A DNA stretch of 64,000 nt, taken from NCBI GenBank assembly GCA_964509205.1, contig CAZDVW010000006.1, positions 10,488 through 74,487 of the forward strand, written 5' to 3'. The notes under the pieces are model-generated. The model had not been told where the DNA came from. It saw only the letters and a program-made list of their open reading frames with translations, and did no database searches. The stretch comes from Duodenibacillus sp964509205. GTDB lineage: Bacteria > Pseudomonadota > Gammaproteobacteria > Burkholderiales > Burkholderiaceae_F. Below, one piece after another: positions 51,305 to 60,585 of the stretch. The stretch's first letter is position 1; each line of letters begins with the position of its first letter. The position numbers and the translations under genes are program-made.

Positions 51305-53164
51305 TTAATGATCCGCTAAGACATTGACGAGTTGCTCGGTCTCGGAAATTGTCTTTGCCAGCTCGCTTTCTTGACTGCGCAATTGCCCGTAAAGCACCGC
51401 GTCAAAGGGTTCTTCTGACGCAACTTCGCGAGCCCTCTCACGAAGACGCTCACGCTCAAGCCGCAAAAAAGCCGAGCGCGTTTCGAGCCGAGCCCGCTCA
51501 AGAGGCGTCTGCAGTTCGATTTCCTTGGCAACGGCAGCGCGATACGCCTCAACATAACCGCTTTTTGAAAGCATCTCCAAGAGAACCTGCGTTTGTGTTA
51601 TCGGATTTTCGCCGCCGAGTGCGGCACGCCACACTTCCAGAATCTGACGCGAAAGCGCATCGCTGCGTCCGATAAAAAAGTCCTCGACGTCTTCGGAAAA
51701 CTCGGCGCAAAGAGCAGGAAAACTTAAAAAATTGGAAAGAATCCGCTCCGAGTAGATTCCGATGCTCGGCAGCGGCATAAGGTTTGCTCCCGCGCGGCGA
51801 GTAAAGCCTGAACTCGATCGAATCCAGTCCGGCTTTTTGTTGCCTGTTGATTCCGGCTTCACAGCCGGGCGCGGCGCGGCAATTCCGAAAGCGATTTCGA
51901 GGTCATCCGGACTCATTCTCGCTTTCATAGCGAGAAATGCCACAAGCTGTTTCCGCAAAAACGGAGCCGAGCGCATCGAGACGACCAAGGGCTTGGCTTC
52001 AGACAAAAAGGCACTTCGCCCTTCCGGCGTTAAGAGGTCCTTGCCTTCGGAAACAACCTTGACAAAAAAATCACTCAGGGAAAGACTCGTCTCCAGAGCC
52101 TTCTCAAAGGCTTGAGGCCCTTCGGCCTTAATGAGACTATCGGGATCGTGCTCGGGGGGAAGCACAATAAAACGCACCGATTGCGTGTCGCTTAAAACGG
52201 GCAAGGCCGCCTCAAGTCCGCGTCTTAGGGCATGCTGGCCGGCTGCATCACCGTCAAAGGAAAAATACAAAGCATCGGTTAACTTCAGCAGTTTCTTGAC
52301 GTGATCGCTCGTCACCGCCGTTCCGAGTGCGGCCACGGCTTCTTTGAAGCCAGCCTGCGAGAGTTGGATCACATCCATATAGCCCTCGCAGATCACGGCG
52401 CGATGCTTGGCTCGAATGGTATCGGCCGCTTCATACAGACCGTAAATTTCCGTTCCCTTGTGATAGATCGGCGTCTCAGAACTATTGATGTACTTCGGGT
52501 GTTCGTCGCCGTTCATCGTTCGGGCGCCGAATCCAATGACCTGCCCTCGGGGATTTCGAATGGGAAACATCAGGCGGCCGCGAAACCGATCGTAACGACG
52601 GCCGTTCTCGTTGCGAATGACAAGGCCGCACCCTTCCTTGTCCTCAAGTTCCTTACTCTCGTAGTGTTCTTTGAAAACCTCTTTTAAAGAATTCCACGAT
52701 TCCGGAGAAAACCCGAGACAAAACCGTGCGGCCGTTTCAGCCGTAATCCCGCGATTTTTTAGATACGTTTTAGCTCGTTCCGAGCGTCCTAACTGCGCAC
52801 GGTAAAAATCGGCCGCCTCGAGCATGTGATCAAAAAGCGTTTTGGATCGAGCGCTTTTTCGACGGCCGGCTTCATCCTCCGGCACCACCATGCCGAGCCG
52901 CTCGGCTAAGGCGCGGATTGCCTCCGGGTAATTCAGTCCCTCATAGGTCATCGTAAAGCGAATCGCATCGCCGAAGGCACCGCACCCGAAACACTTGTAG
53001 ATTTGTTTCGACGGCGTCACCGTAAACGAGGGCGTCTTTTCCTTGTGGAAAGGACAGCAGGCAATGTAGTTCTTGCCCGTCTTTTTAAGCGACACATGCC
53101 GACCGATCACCTCGACAATATCAAGGCGGCTTAAGAGTTCCTGGATAAAGCTTTGCGGGATCAC
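51305..53164 (-). CDS. dnaG: DNA primase DnaG
   Basis: A 619-residue primase. The N-terminal CHC2 zinc ribbon has CCPFHKEKTPSF and KCFGCGAFGDA. A TOPRIM domain has AVICEGYMDVIQL (about 265) and the acidic LYFSFDGDAAGQ. The C-terminal DnaB-binding region (about 480-619) is less conserved. It synthesises RNA primers for Okazaki fragments. Thirteen bases after yqeY and upstream of rpoD, the classic operon. Confidence 0.97.
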   Translation of the reverse strand: MIPQSFIQELLSRLDIVEVIGRHVSLKKTGKNYIACCPFHKEKTPSFTVTPSKQIYKCFGCGAFGDAIRFTMTYEGLNYPEAIRALAERLGMVVPEDEAGRRKSARSKTLFDHMLEAADFYRAQLGRSERAKTYLKNRGITAETAARFCLGFSPESWNSLKEVFKEHYESKELEDKEGCGLVIRNENGRRYDRFRGRLMFPIRNPRGQVIGFGARTMNGDEHPKYINSSETPIYHKGTEIYGLYEAADTIRAKHRAVICEGYMDVIQLSQAGFKEAVAALGTAVTSDHVKKLLKLTDALYFSFDGDAAGQHALRRGLEAALPVLSDTQSVRFIVLPPEHDPDSLIKAEGPQAFEKALETSLSLSDFFVKVVSEGKDLLTPEGRSAFLSEAKPLVVSMRSAPFLRKQLVAFLAMKARMSPDDLEIAFGIAAPRPAVKPESTGNKKPDWIRSSSGFTRRAGANLMPLPSIGIYSERILSNFLSFPALCAEFSEDVEDFFIGRSDALSRQILEVWRAALGGENPITQTQVLLEMLSKSGYVEAYRAAVAKEIELQTPLERARLETRSAFLRLERERLRERAREVASEEPFDAVLYGQLRSQESELAKTISETEQLVNVLADH

Positions 53165-53177
53165 GGGAAAAACTCAA

Positions 53178-53624
53178 TTATCCCGCAAGAACGCTCTTGA
53201 CAACAGCGCTTACGGTTCCCATTTCGGCTTTGCCGGCCAGTTTTTGCTTGGCAACGCCCATGACTTTACCCATGGCAGAAAGGCCAGAAACGCCGAGTTC
53301 GGCGGCAACAGCCTCAATGACCTGACGGATTTCAGCCTCGGTCATCATCGCCGGCATGTAACTTGAAAGGACCGCAATTTCAGCCGATTCCTTGTCCGCA
53401 AGATCCGTGCGGCCGGCCGCCTTGTATTGTTCGACGGAATCCCGACGCTGTTTGATGAGTTTGGAGGCAACGCCGATGACAAGCTCATCGGTCGGAGCGA
53501 GTTTTTCATCGACCTCGCGTTGCTTAACGGCCGCTAAAAGAAGACGGATGCAGGAAAGGCGCGCTGCGTCATGCGCTTTCATGGCGGCCTTCATATCGTT
53601 CATGATTTGTTCTTTTAAAGTCAT
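53178..53624 (-). CDS. yqeY: GatB/YqeY domain protein
   Basis: A 148-residue YqeY protein, MTLKEQIMNDMKAAMKAHD, SCIRLLLAAVKQREVDEK and the C-terminal GKVMGVAKQKLAGKAEMG, the tail domain shared with GatB. It may affect tRNA-related reactions, but no activity is established. It lies between rpsU and dnaG, a common betaproteobacterial arrangement. ATG 53624 is preferred to the longer frame at 53636. Confidence 0.92.
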   Translation of the reverse strand: MTLKEQIMNDMKAAMKAHDAARLSCIRLLLAAVKQREVDEKLAPTDELVIGVASKLIKQRRDSVEQYKAAGRTDLADKESAEIAVLSSYMPAMMTEAEIRQVIEAVAAELGVSGLSAMGKVMGVAKQKLAGKAEMGTVSAVVKSVLAG

Positions 53625-53636
53625 CTTCGACCTCAT

Positions 53637-53676
53637 GCAAAAAAGCGGCCTCCTCAGAACTCTGCGAGGGCCGCTT
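53637..53676 (-). terminator. Intra-operon terminator between rpsU and yqeY
   Basis: On the minus strand AAGCGGCC (53676-53669) pairs with GGCCGCTT (53650-53643), extended by three more pairs, and is followed by TTTTG. It stands between rpsU and yqeY. It resembles the known internal terminator after rpsU in the Escherichia coli operon, which lets S21 be made in excess over DnaG and RpoD. Confidence 0.75.
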
Positions 53677-53700
53677 GTGCGTTAAAACCGAACCGGAAAA

Positions 53701-53913
53701 TCAGTACAGCTTCTTCGGCAACATCATGCTGCGCAGACGCTTGTAATGACGCTTGATGGCGGCTGCCTTCTTGCGCTTACGCTCGGCTGTCGGCTTTTCA
53801 TAGAATTCACGGGCACGCAGCTCCGTGAGAAGGCCGGACTTTTCGATCGTGCGCTTAAAGCGGCGCATTGCGACTTCAAACGGCTCGTTTTCCTTAACGC
53901 GAATGGTGGGCAT
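53701..53913 (-). CDS. rpsU: 30S ribosomal protein S21
   Basis: A 70-residue S21: MPTIRVKENEPFEVAMRRFK, RREFYEKP-like AREFYEKPTAERKRKKAAA and LPKKLY. It aids 30S recognition of mRNA. Longer frames to 54066 read through the leader. It is the first gene of the rpsU-yqeY-dnaG-rpoD operon; a terminator follows. Confidence 0.96.
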   Translation of the reverse strand: MPTIRVKENEPFEVAMRRFKRTIEKSGLLTELRAREFYEKPTAERKRKKAAAIKRHYKRLRSMMLPKKLY

Positions 53914-54255
53914 TGATAAACACCTGATCCTTTGTGGTTGGTTTACGTAAAAACCGTTCGGCCATACCCATGACCAAACGGACTGAAAAATCAGGGTTCG
54001 GATTTTGACATACTCTGAAGCGGAAGTAAACGCTAAACGGAAGTTTTTTTCTGCCGAGCGCCGCATGACGCTTTTTTCCCTAACGCCAACGGCATCGGTT
54101 CGCCCTGCGTTTATCGCCGCAAGAACCCGTTTTTCTGCCTTTCAAGAATGCGGTTGAAACGAATTCCCGATTTCCGTATACTGCGCCCCCTTTCTCTTTG
54201 TTTATTGTTTTTTTGACAGTTTTTCTTGAATTGCGTGATTCTGGAAATCGGTTCT
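53914..54255. other. Divergent promoter region of rpsU and the MFS gene
   Basis: No gene in these 342 bases. On the plus strand there is an almost ideal promoter: TTGAAA (54154-54159), a 17-base spacer and TATACT (54177-54182), giving a start of transcription near 54190 and about 65 bases of leader for the MFS gene. On the minus strand TTTACT with CAAAAT 17 bases on is a weaker candidate for rpsU. Confidence 0.6.
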
Positions 54256-55407
54256 ATGAAAACAGTTACCTATCGTCAAACGAGTCTTGCAACGGCTCTC
54301 TTTTTTGCAGCCCCTGGCATCATTTACGGACTTTTTTCATCGCGTCTTCCGATTCTGAAGCAACAAACGGGGGCAACGGAAACCGACGTCGGTCTCATCC
54401 TCTTTTCTTTCGGCCTGGCCGCAGCCGTAAGTCTTGCCCTCACCCCGGTTATTGTGAAGTGGATTCGGGTGAAAAGCATTCTTCCGATGGGGCTCTTTCT
54501 GATGTGTGCGGCTCTCGGATTGGCCGCCTTTGCTCAATCCGTCTTTAGCCTCATTTGTCTGTTGGTTCTTGTTGGCTTAGGCATGGGCGCTTTAGACGTC
54601 ACCATGAATATGCAAGGGATTGCCATTGAGCAAGAGTTTGCAAAACCGACGCTCGGCATCCTGCACGCAAGCTACAGTCTCGGAGGCGTGACGGGCTCAC
54701 TTTTAGGGAGTCTTTTTGCCCAGTTTCAGTTCAGTTTGGAGGCCAACTTTCTCCTCCCCTCTTTGACGCTTCTTTTCCTGAGCCTTGTGGCGAGAAAATT
54801 TCTCATTGACTCGGCACCGACACAGGAAAACGAATCGACAAATCAAAAAAAGAGAACATTTCCGCTTCTTCTTCTCGGCTGCGGCGTCTTTGCGTTTATC
54901 ACCTACGCGGCCGAAGGCATTTGCGGCGATTGGGGCAGTCTAATGCTCGTTCATGAAAAAGGAGCCCCGGAGTCCTCGGCCGCCTTAGCGTATGCGACAA
55001 CGGCCGGATCGTGCTTTTTGAGCCGCTTTATCGCCGACAAACTGCGCGAACGGTTCGGAGACTTCCGATTCGCACTGGTCTCGGCGCTGATTTTTATTGT
55101 CGGTGCGACCACAATCGTACTCTCGACAAGTTGGGCGGTTTCCCTCATCGGATTTGCCGTTGCCGGATTCGGTCTCGGTCCGCTTGTGCCGATTGTTTTC
55201 AGTTTTGCCGGAAGAATTCCCGGACAAGACCCGAAGGTTGCCGTCGCAACCGTTTCCTTTATGGGTTACGTCGGGCTTCTCGCCTGTCCGCCGTTTTTCG
55301 GCTTTCTGGCACACCATTGGAATTACAACGCCATCTTCATCACGGAATGTGGGATCGCCTGCCTGTGTCTGGCGTTTGTCTTCCTGTTGCGTTCGAAAAC
55401 GAAATAG
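54256..55407 (+). CDS. MFS transporter (YbjJ-like)
   Basis: A 383-residue protein with 12 hydrophobic segments: SSRLPILKQQTGATETDVGL near the start, LGMGALDVTMNMQGIAIEQ, and GLGPLVPIVFSFAGR in the C-terminal half, as in the YbjJ-type MFS group whose substrates are largely unknown. The start ATG 54256 is preferred to the upstream 54226. Convergent with the LOG gene; a strong promoter lies upstream. Confidence 0.8.
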   Translation: MKTVTYRQTSLATALFFAAPGIIYGLFSSRLPILKQQTGATETDVGLILFSFGLAAAVSLALTPVIVKWIRVKSILPMGLFLMCAALGLAAFAQSVFSLICLLVLVGLGMGALDVTMNMQGIAIEQEFAKPTLGILHASYSLGGVTGSLLGSLFAQFQFSLEANFLLPSLTLLFLSLVARKFLIDSAPTQENESTNQKKRTFPLLLLGCGVFAFITYAAEGICGDWGSLMLVHEKGAPESSAALAYATTAGSCFLSRFIADKLRERFGDFRFALVSALIFIVGATTIVLSTSWAVSLIGFAVAGFGLGPLVPIVFSFAGRIPGQDPKVAVATVSFMGYVGLLACPPFFGFLAHHWNYNAIFITECGIACLCLAFVFLLRSKTK

Positions 55408-55518
55408 GCAAAGGCACCCTCACGATCCTTCTGAGCCTCGAGAAAAATCACTTCAATCCCTACGGGCAGCGACAACTGCCCGACTCCGACGGCGTCTTAA
55501 GCGGAAATCCTTATCGAT

Positions 55519-56064
55519 TTATTTTCCGCGAGGCGTTTGCAAAATCGCCGTAATCTCGTCGAGATTGTCCGAAAAATACACGCCGGTCATTTTTTCCGGC
55601 GTCGAAAATCCGGTTTGAATCATTTGATCAAGAAACAACCGAATGTATTCGTAATACCCATTGAGGTTATAAAAGATGCAGGGAGCATCGAGGTGCTTTA
55701 AGGCAATCATCGAGAGAATTTCTGAGAATTCCTCGAGCGTTCCCGTACCGCCCGGGAAAACGATGAAAGCCTCGCCGAGGCGAATCATCTCCTTTTTGCG
55801 TTCGGCCATGTCCTTGGTGACAATGAGTTCAGTCAGACCGACCAGTTGCACTTCTCTATCAATGAAAAACTGCGGTTCCACCCCAATTACCGGTCCTCCT
55901 GCGGCAAGAGCACTTTGCGCAATCGCTCCCATGAGACCGACTTTCGATCCTCCGTAAACAAGCGTATGCCCGTTTTGTCCGATCCAAGCTCCGAGTTTTT
56001 GAACAGCCTTTTTGTAGGAGAGATCGTTTCCGACGCTCGCACCAAGATATACCGTGATATTCAT
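55519..56064 (-). CDS. LOG-family nucleotide 5'-monophosphate phosphoribohydrolase
   Basis: A 181-residue Rossmann-fold protein with the defining PGGTGTLEE motif (about 104-112) and GGSKVGLMGAIAQ. LOG proteins cleave nucleoside 5'-monophosphates, including cytokinin precursors, to base and ribose 5-phosphate; older annotation calls them lysine decarboxylases. The physiological substrate here is unknown. ATG 56064 fits the family start; the longer frame to 56136 is less likely. Confidence 0.88.
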   Translation of the reverse strand: MNITVYLGASVGNDLSYKKAVQKLGAWIGQNGHTLVYGGSKVGLMGAIAQSALAAGGPVIGVEPQFFIDREVQLVGLTELIVTKDMAERKKEMIRLGEAFIVFPGGTGTLEEFSEILSMIALKHLDAPCIFYNLNGYYEYIRLFLDQMIQTGFSTPEKMTGVYFSDNLDEITAILQTPRGK

Positions 56065-56197
56065 CTTCACATTCCGACAGCAGAAAAACTTCTGTATTTT
56101 AAACGCACGGATGGCGGCCTCCAGAATAACCCTCAAGCATTGTCGGGAAAATCTCCCTAAGATTCTCCCTGTGAACTTTTTTTAAGCGGAGATTCTT

Positions 56198-56974
56198 TTG
56201 AAGCCTCTTTTTGTGTCTTCAGCCATCCCGGTGCTGATCCTCCTTTTTTGGGGCACGGCAAGTGCCTTCGGCTGGGTCAATGCCCTTCTTTTGCCGAGCC
56301 CGGGTGCAGTGTTGCAGGCAGCCTTCGAGATGCTTCAAGACGGCTCTCTTTTCACGCACATGGTAGCGAGTTTCTCACGCGTCATCGGCGGTTACATCGT
56401 CAGCGCCTCGCTTGCCCTTTTTCTTTCTTGGATGTGCGCACGCCATGCGCTCTTAGAAAAGTTCATGCACTACCCGCTTGAATTCATTCGAATCGTTCCG
56501 CCGCTTTCGCTCATTCCGCTTTTAATCCTGTGGCTCGGAATCGGCGAAGCCCCGAAGATTGCCATCGTCATGCTCGCGAGTTTCTTTTCCGTGTATCTCA
56601 CGAGCTTTTCTGCCTTTCGGCACGTGGATCCGAAATTTCTTGAGCTGGCCAAGTGTCTTAAATTAACGCCGCAAGAAACCTTCAAGCACATTCTTCTTCC
56701 CCAGACGCTGCCGTCGGTGATGACCTGCATGCGGCTCGGATTCGGTTTTGCCTGGCGCGCCTTAATCGGCGCCGAACTGATTGCGGCCGCTTCCGGCCTC
56801 GGATGGCTCATTCAGGACGCGAGCGAACTCGGTCGAACGGACGTGATGATGGTCGGCATTTTCTCCATTGCCCTCTTGGGGATCCTCGCTGACATTGCCT
56901 TTGTGTACATGGCGTCAAAAATTTCCCCCTGGGCGAACGTTTTACAAGGAAAGACGATGCTATGGCTCAAGTAG
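56198..56974 (+). CDS. ABC transporter permease, SsuC/TauC/NrtB type
   Basis: A 258-residue inner-membrane protein with about six helices and the EAA-like loop LAKCLKLTPQETFKHILLP. It starts with TTG at 56198, eight bases after GCGGAG. Part of a three-gene importer (permease, ATPase, binding protein); its stop overlaps the ATPase start by 13 bases. The system resembles those for aliphatic sulfonates, taurine or nitrate, but no matching monooxygenase is near. Confidence 0.85.
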   Translation: MKPLFVSSAIPVLILLFWGTASAFGWVNALLLPSPGAVLQAAFEMLQDGSLFTHMVASFSRVIGGYIVSASLALFLSWMCARHALLEKFMHYPLEFIRIVPPLSLIPLLILWLGIGEAPKIAIVMLASFFSVYLTSFSAFRHVDPKFLELAKCLKLTPQETFKHILLPQTLPSVMTCMRLGFGFAWRALIGAELIAAASGLGWLIQDASELGRTDVMMVGIFSIALLGILADIAFVYMASKISPWANVLQGKTMLWLK

Positions 56975-57702
56975 ATACCCTCATCGAACTGCGCGGTCTC
57001 GTCAAGTCCTTTGAGCGCAAGGGAGAACGCATCCGACCGATTCACGGACTGGACTTGACGATTTCCAAAGGCGAAGTCTTGGCCGTGCTCGGCCAAAGCG
57101 GCTGCGGAAAAACGACGCTCTTGCGGCTCCTTGCCGGCCTTGACACGCCGGATGCCGGCACCATTGGCATGAAATCCGGTCTGCAGCTGGGGCTCATGTT
57201 TCAGGAACCTCGTCTTTTGCCCTGGAAGAGCGTGCGAGAAAACATCGAGTTGGCTCTCATTCACGAGGCCGATACAAAAGCCGTCGCAGGCGCCGTCGAC
57301 GACGTCTTACGTTTAACCCGCATGAGCGAATCAGCCGACTCGTACCCCTCGGATTTATCCGGAGGGATGGCTCAGCGCGTGGCACTGGCCCGAGCGTTGG
57401 TAACGCGTCCGGACGTTCTTTTGTTAGATGAACCCTTCGGCGCCTTGGATGCCTTAACGCGGCGTCTGATGCAGCGCGAATTGTCCGGCATTCTTCAATC
57501 GGCCAAAACCTCTGTCTTTCTCGTCACGCACGACGTTTCAGAGGCACTGATGCTTGCCGACCGCATCGTGCTCTTGGAGGCAGGGAAAATCCAAGCGGCC
57601 TGGTGCGTTGAGCAAAAGCGGCCCCGCTGCGAATCAGCCCCGGAAATTGTGTCTTTATCTTCTGCCATTTATTCACGCATCCTCGGGAATGCTTTCTCGT
57701 AG
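56962..57702 (+). CDS. ABC transporter ATP-binding protein, SsuB/TauB type
   Basis: A 246-residue ATPase. Walker A is GQSGCGKTT (about 45), the Q-loop is MFQEPRLLPWKSV, the signature is LSGGMAQRVALARAL and Walker B is LLLDEPFGALD, followed by the H-loop VTHDVSEAL. It energises the permease encoded just upstream. AAGGAAA precedes the ATG. The sequence fits the nitrate/sulfonate/taurine importer clade. Confidence 0.9.
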   Translation: MAQVDTLIELRGLVKSFERKGERIRPIHGLDLTISKGEVLAVLGQSGCGKTTLLRLLAGLDTPDAGTIGMKSGLQLGLMFQEPRLLPWKSVRENIELALIHEADTKAVAGAVDDVLRLTRMSESADSYPSDLSGGMAQRVALARALVTRPDVLLLDEPFGALDALTRRLMQRELSGILQSAKTSVFLVTHDVSEALMLADRIVLLEAGKIQAAWCVEQKRPRCESAPEIVSLSSAIYSRILGNAFS

Positions 57703-57734
57703 GCGATGCAATCAGCTTTTATAGGGAGTACGTC

Positions 57735-58682
57735 ATGAAAAAAGCTTTTTTACGTTTACTGTTGGCCGCCTCGGTGGCGTTTTCGAGCGTAGCCGGCGCC
57801 GCATCCAATGAGATCAACATCTGTTACGTGAAGTCGCCCTTTAATCTGCAAAACATTGTCATGAAAGAAAGGGGCATGCTTGAGAAAGAATTTGCAAACG
57901 ACAACATTGCCGTTCGCTGGCACTCGATTACGTCAGGATCAAAACAGACCCAAGCGATGGCTTCCGGCTCGTTGGATGTTTCGGCCGTCATGAACACGGC
58001 TTCGCTCTTACTGGCCGCCGGCGTCGGAAATGATCTTGTAATCGCCACGGGCGTTGCTCACCCGAACAACGTGTTTGCACTGGTCGGTCAAAAAGACGGA
58101 GTCAAGTCTGTTCGGGATTTAAAGGGAAAGACGATCGCCGGTCCCCGAGGCACCGTGTTGCATCAGATGCTCGTGGCAGCGCTTAAAAAAGAAAATCTCA
58201 CGATGGCAGACGTTCGCTTTGTCAGTATGGATCCGCCCAAAGCCTATGCGGCCTTAATGGGAGGATCCGTTGATGCGGCTCTCTTAGCCGCCGGTCTCAT
58301 CGTCAAGGCTAATGATGCGGGCATGAAAACGCTAACCACGGCCGAAGGCCTTGTGAAACCGAATCTTGTGATGGTGGCAAGACGCGCCTACGCCGAAGAA
58401 AACCCCAAAACCCTTGCTCGGATTGTCAAAGTACATCGCGAGGCTCTGAAATGGATCAACGAGAATCGCGACGAAGCTCTTGCCATGGGCGCCAAAGCGC
58501 AAGGCGTTTCCATGAAAGTGGCAGAAAAACTCTACGACTGGTCGTCCTTTTACGATGTTCTGACGGAAAAAGACATTGAAGGCATGGAAGAGGATAAGCG
58601 CTTTCTCATTGAAAATGGCTTAATGCGAACCAAGATTCGCGTGGATGTGAAGTCTTTGATTTTGCCGCAGGCCATGCACTAA
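57735..58682 (+). CDS. ABC transporter substrate-binding protein, NMT1/SsuA-like
   Basis: A 315-residue periplasmic binding protein. A signal peptide (MKKAFLRLLLAASVAFSSVA, cleaved near AGAAS) precedes a type 2 periplasmic fold with DLKGKTIAGPRGTVLHQ and MDPPKAYAALMGGSVDAALL, as in SsuA/TauA/NMT1 proteins. Ligand unknown. It is separated by 32 bases from the ATPase gene; GGGAG lies shortly before the ATG. Confidence 0.85.
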   Translation: MKKAFLRLLLAASVAFSSVAGAASNEINICYVKSPFNLQNIVMKERGMLEKEFANDNIAVRWHSITSGSKQTQAMASGSLDVSAVMNTASLLLAAGVGNDLVIATGVAHPNNVFALVGQKDGVKSVRDLKGKTIAGPRGTVLHQMLVAALKKENLTMADVRFVSMDPPKAYAALMGGSVDAALLAAGLIVKANDAGMKTLTTAEGLVKPNLVMVARRAYAEENPKTLARIVKVHREALKWINENRDEALAMGAKAQGVSMKVAEKLYDWSSFYDVLTEKDIEGMEEDKRFLIENGLMRTKIRVDVKSLILPQAMH

Positions 58683-58698
58683 GAAAGCGAAGCGTCAT

Positions 58699-59280
58699 TT
58701 AAGAGGAAGATGACTTCAGGGCTTTTTGTTCACGCCAGGCGTCCGCATCGCGCTTAGAGAACTCGCAGCCGCACCAGGTTTGGTTGTAAAAACCGTATTC
58801 CTTTAAAAGCGCGTTGCGTCGATCCTGAAGTCCGTCCTTGCGCCAGTTTTTGTCCCAAAATCGAACCTGGTAGCGAGCGGCTGCGGCAAAGCCAGCCGCA
58901 TTGACTTGATCCAGCGACTTCCAGCGGCTCGATGCAAGCGACGTCGTAAACGTTTCAAGCCCGAGCTGAGCACACTTTTGTGCCGCTGCCGTAAGGCGAA
59001 TCCGAAAGCACACGGCGCAGCGGCGCCCTCTTTCGGGTTCGTTTTCAAGTCCTGCGACGGCCGCAAGCCACTCGGCATGGTCATAGTCGCCGTCCATGAT
59101 CGCCACGCCAAGGCGCTTGGCGTGCCGCACCAGTTCCCCTTTTCGCTTTTCGTATTCGTCACGGGGAAAAATATTGGGATTAAAAAAGTAAAGGATCGGC
59201 TCAATGTCTCGAGCGAGCATCCACTCGAGAATGGCAGCCGAACACGGCGCACAGCAACTGTGTAAGAGGACGGTTTGCAT
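58699..59280 (-). CDS. queH: Epoxyqueuosine reductase QueH
   Basis: A 193-residue DUF208 protein. The cysteine motifs LLHSCCAPCSA (start), RCAVCFRIRL and YNQTWCGCEFS bind the 4Fe-4S cluster and adjacent metal. QueH makes the last step of queuosine at tRNA wobble positions, replacing QueG. ATG 59280 is preferred to GTG 59289. It is convergent with the ABC importer and 16 bases from its stop. Confidence 0.93.
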   Translation of the reverse strand: MQTVLLHSCCAPCSAAILEWMLARDIEPILYFFNPNIFPRDEYEKRKGELVRHAKRLGVAIMDGDYDHAEWLAAVAGLENEPERGRRCAVCFRIRLTAAAQKCAQLGLETFTTSLASSRWKSLDQVNAAGFAAAARYQVRFWDKNWRKDGLQDRRNALLKEYGFYNQTWCGCEFSKRDADAWREQKALKSSSS

Positions 59281-59407
59281 AAGCCTCACTTAACGCCAAA
59301 GGCACATGGATTTCGCTTTTCTCGGAAAGAGGCATTTTACTGAAATCCCATCACCTGCCTTTGCGCTCCTGCCTCGAGACATGTCTGCCGCTTCATAAAA
59401 AACCCGC

Positions 59408-59441
59408 AAAAAAACTCCCGACGGCCGAAGCAATCGAGAGT
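59408..59441 (-). terminator. Rho-independent terminator after glpQ
   Basis: On the minus strand ACTCTCGA (59441-59434) pairs with TCGGGAGT (59421-59414) through seven Watson-Crick pairs and one G-U pair. TTTTTTTGCGGG follows. It lies about 45 bases past the glpQ stop. Confidence 0.75.
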
Positions 59442-59484
59442 TTTGAGAGGACGACCTATCGATTGTTATATATGAGAAACTGAG

Positions 59485-60585
59485 TTATTTCTTAACATTC
59501 TTATAGTGTTTTTGAACGTACCGAACGCCCAAGTCAGGGAAGTCCGTAAAAAGGCCCGTGGCATAGCCTTTCTTAAACATTGCCGCATACAGTTCGTCAA
59601 CCGTCTTGCAACACGTCGGCAAGGCATCTTTGCGAATTGTGTAGGGATGGTTTTCAAGCTTGGCGGCCGCAATTTCCTTTCCAAGCGGCGTCATCACGAG
59701 TTTTCCCGGTTTAGAGGCTTTCTCATCGAGCAACATGTACCAGCCCGGTCCCACGCCGTCGGCGTACTTGGCAATTTCCTTCATGGCTCCGGGCTTAAAC
59801 ATCCAGTCATAGCTGTAATTGATCCAGCGGCCGTACGCATCCTGTTCTTCGGTCTCGTGCCAGCTCGTATAGGCAATCAACTGCACCAGTTTCAGATCCA
59901 TGCCGAGCATCGGCATGAGTTCCGTTTTGACGCGTTTTAACTCGTTGTAGTCAAATGTCTGGAAATACACGCGCGATGTTTTATCCGTATAGCCATACTT
60001 CTTTAAGACCTTGAGCGTTTCGTAAGCAATGTCTTTTCCGGCCTGATGATGCAGCCACGGCGCTTTAATTTCCGGATAAATGCCCACCTTTTGCCCCGTG
60101 CTCTTCTCAAGCCCCTGAATAAACTCAATCTCGTCTTCAAACGTGTGAATCGTAAAGTGGCTCTTCCAAAGCGGGAAACGATTCGGATAGACGGCTTGCT
60201 GCTTGCCGTCAACGGTCTTGAAATTTTCCGTCATGTTGAGCGTTTTAAGTTCATCGTATGTGAAGTCCATCACATAGTAGCGGCCGTCAGCGCGAGCGCG
60301 CCCCGGGAACTTCTCCGCAACGTCGGTTAAGCCGTCTAAGAAATGGTCGTGAATGACGACGAGCTTATCGTCCTTTGTCATCGCCAAATCTTGCTCGAGA
60401 TAGTCGGCTCCCATGGCAAAGGCCAATGCCTTGGATTCGAGCGTGTGTTCGGGCAAATAGGCGCTTGCGCCGCGATGGGCAATGATGAGCTTAGGATTCA
60501 TTTTTCCGATGGGGTATCCGGCCCAGACTGTTGTAGCGAGCAATCCGGCTGTTGTAGCCAAAAGAACGATGTGTGTTTTTTTCAT
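59485..60585 (-). CDS. glpQ: Periplasmic glycerophosphodiester phosphodiesterase
   Basis: A 366-residue GlpQ. A signal peptide (MKKTHIVLLATTAGLLATTV, cleaved near VWAG) precedes IIAHRGASAYLPEHT, YLEQDLAMTKD and VIHDHFLDG, the catalytic and metal-binding residues. It hydrolyses glycerophosphodiesters, the deacylated phospholipids, to glycerol-3-phosphate and alcohols in the periplasm. No glpT is adjacent. A long leader lies upstream. Confidence 0.93.
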   Translation of the reverse strand: MKKTHIVLLATTAGLLATTVWAGYPIGKMNPKLIIAHRGASAYLPEHTLESKALAFAMGADYLEQDLAMTKDDKLVVIHDHFLDGLTDVAEKFPGRARADGRYYVMDFTYDELKTLNMTENFKTVDGKQQAVYPNRFPLWKSHFTIHTFEDEIEFIQGLEKSTGQKVGIYPEIKAPWLHHQAGKDIAYETLKVLKKYGYTDKTSRVYFQTFDYNELKRVKTELMPMLGMDLKLVQLIAYTSWHETEEQDAYGRWINYSYDWMFKPGAMKEIAKYADGVGPGWYMLLDEKASKPGKLVMTPLGKEIAAAKLENHPYTIRKDALPTCCKTVDELYAAMFKKGYATGLFTDFPDLGVRYVQKHYKNVKK

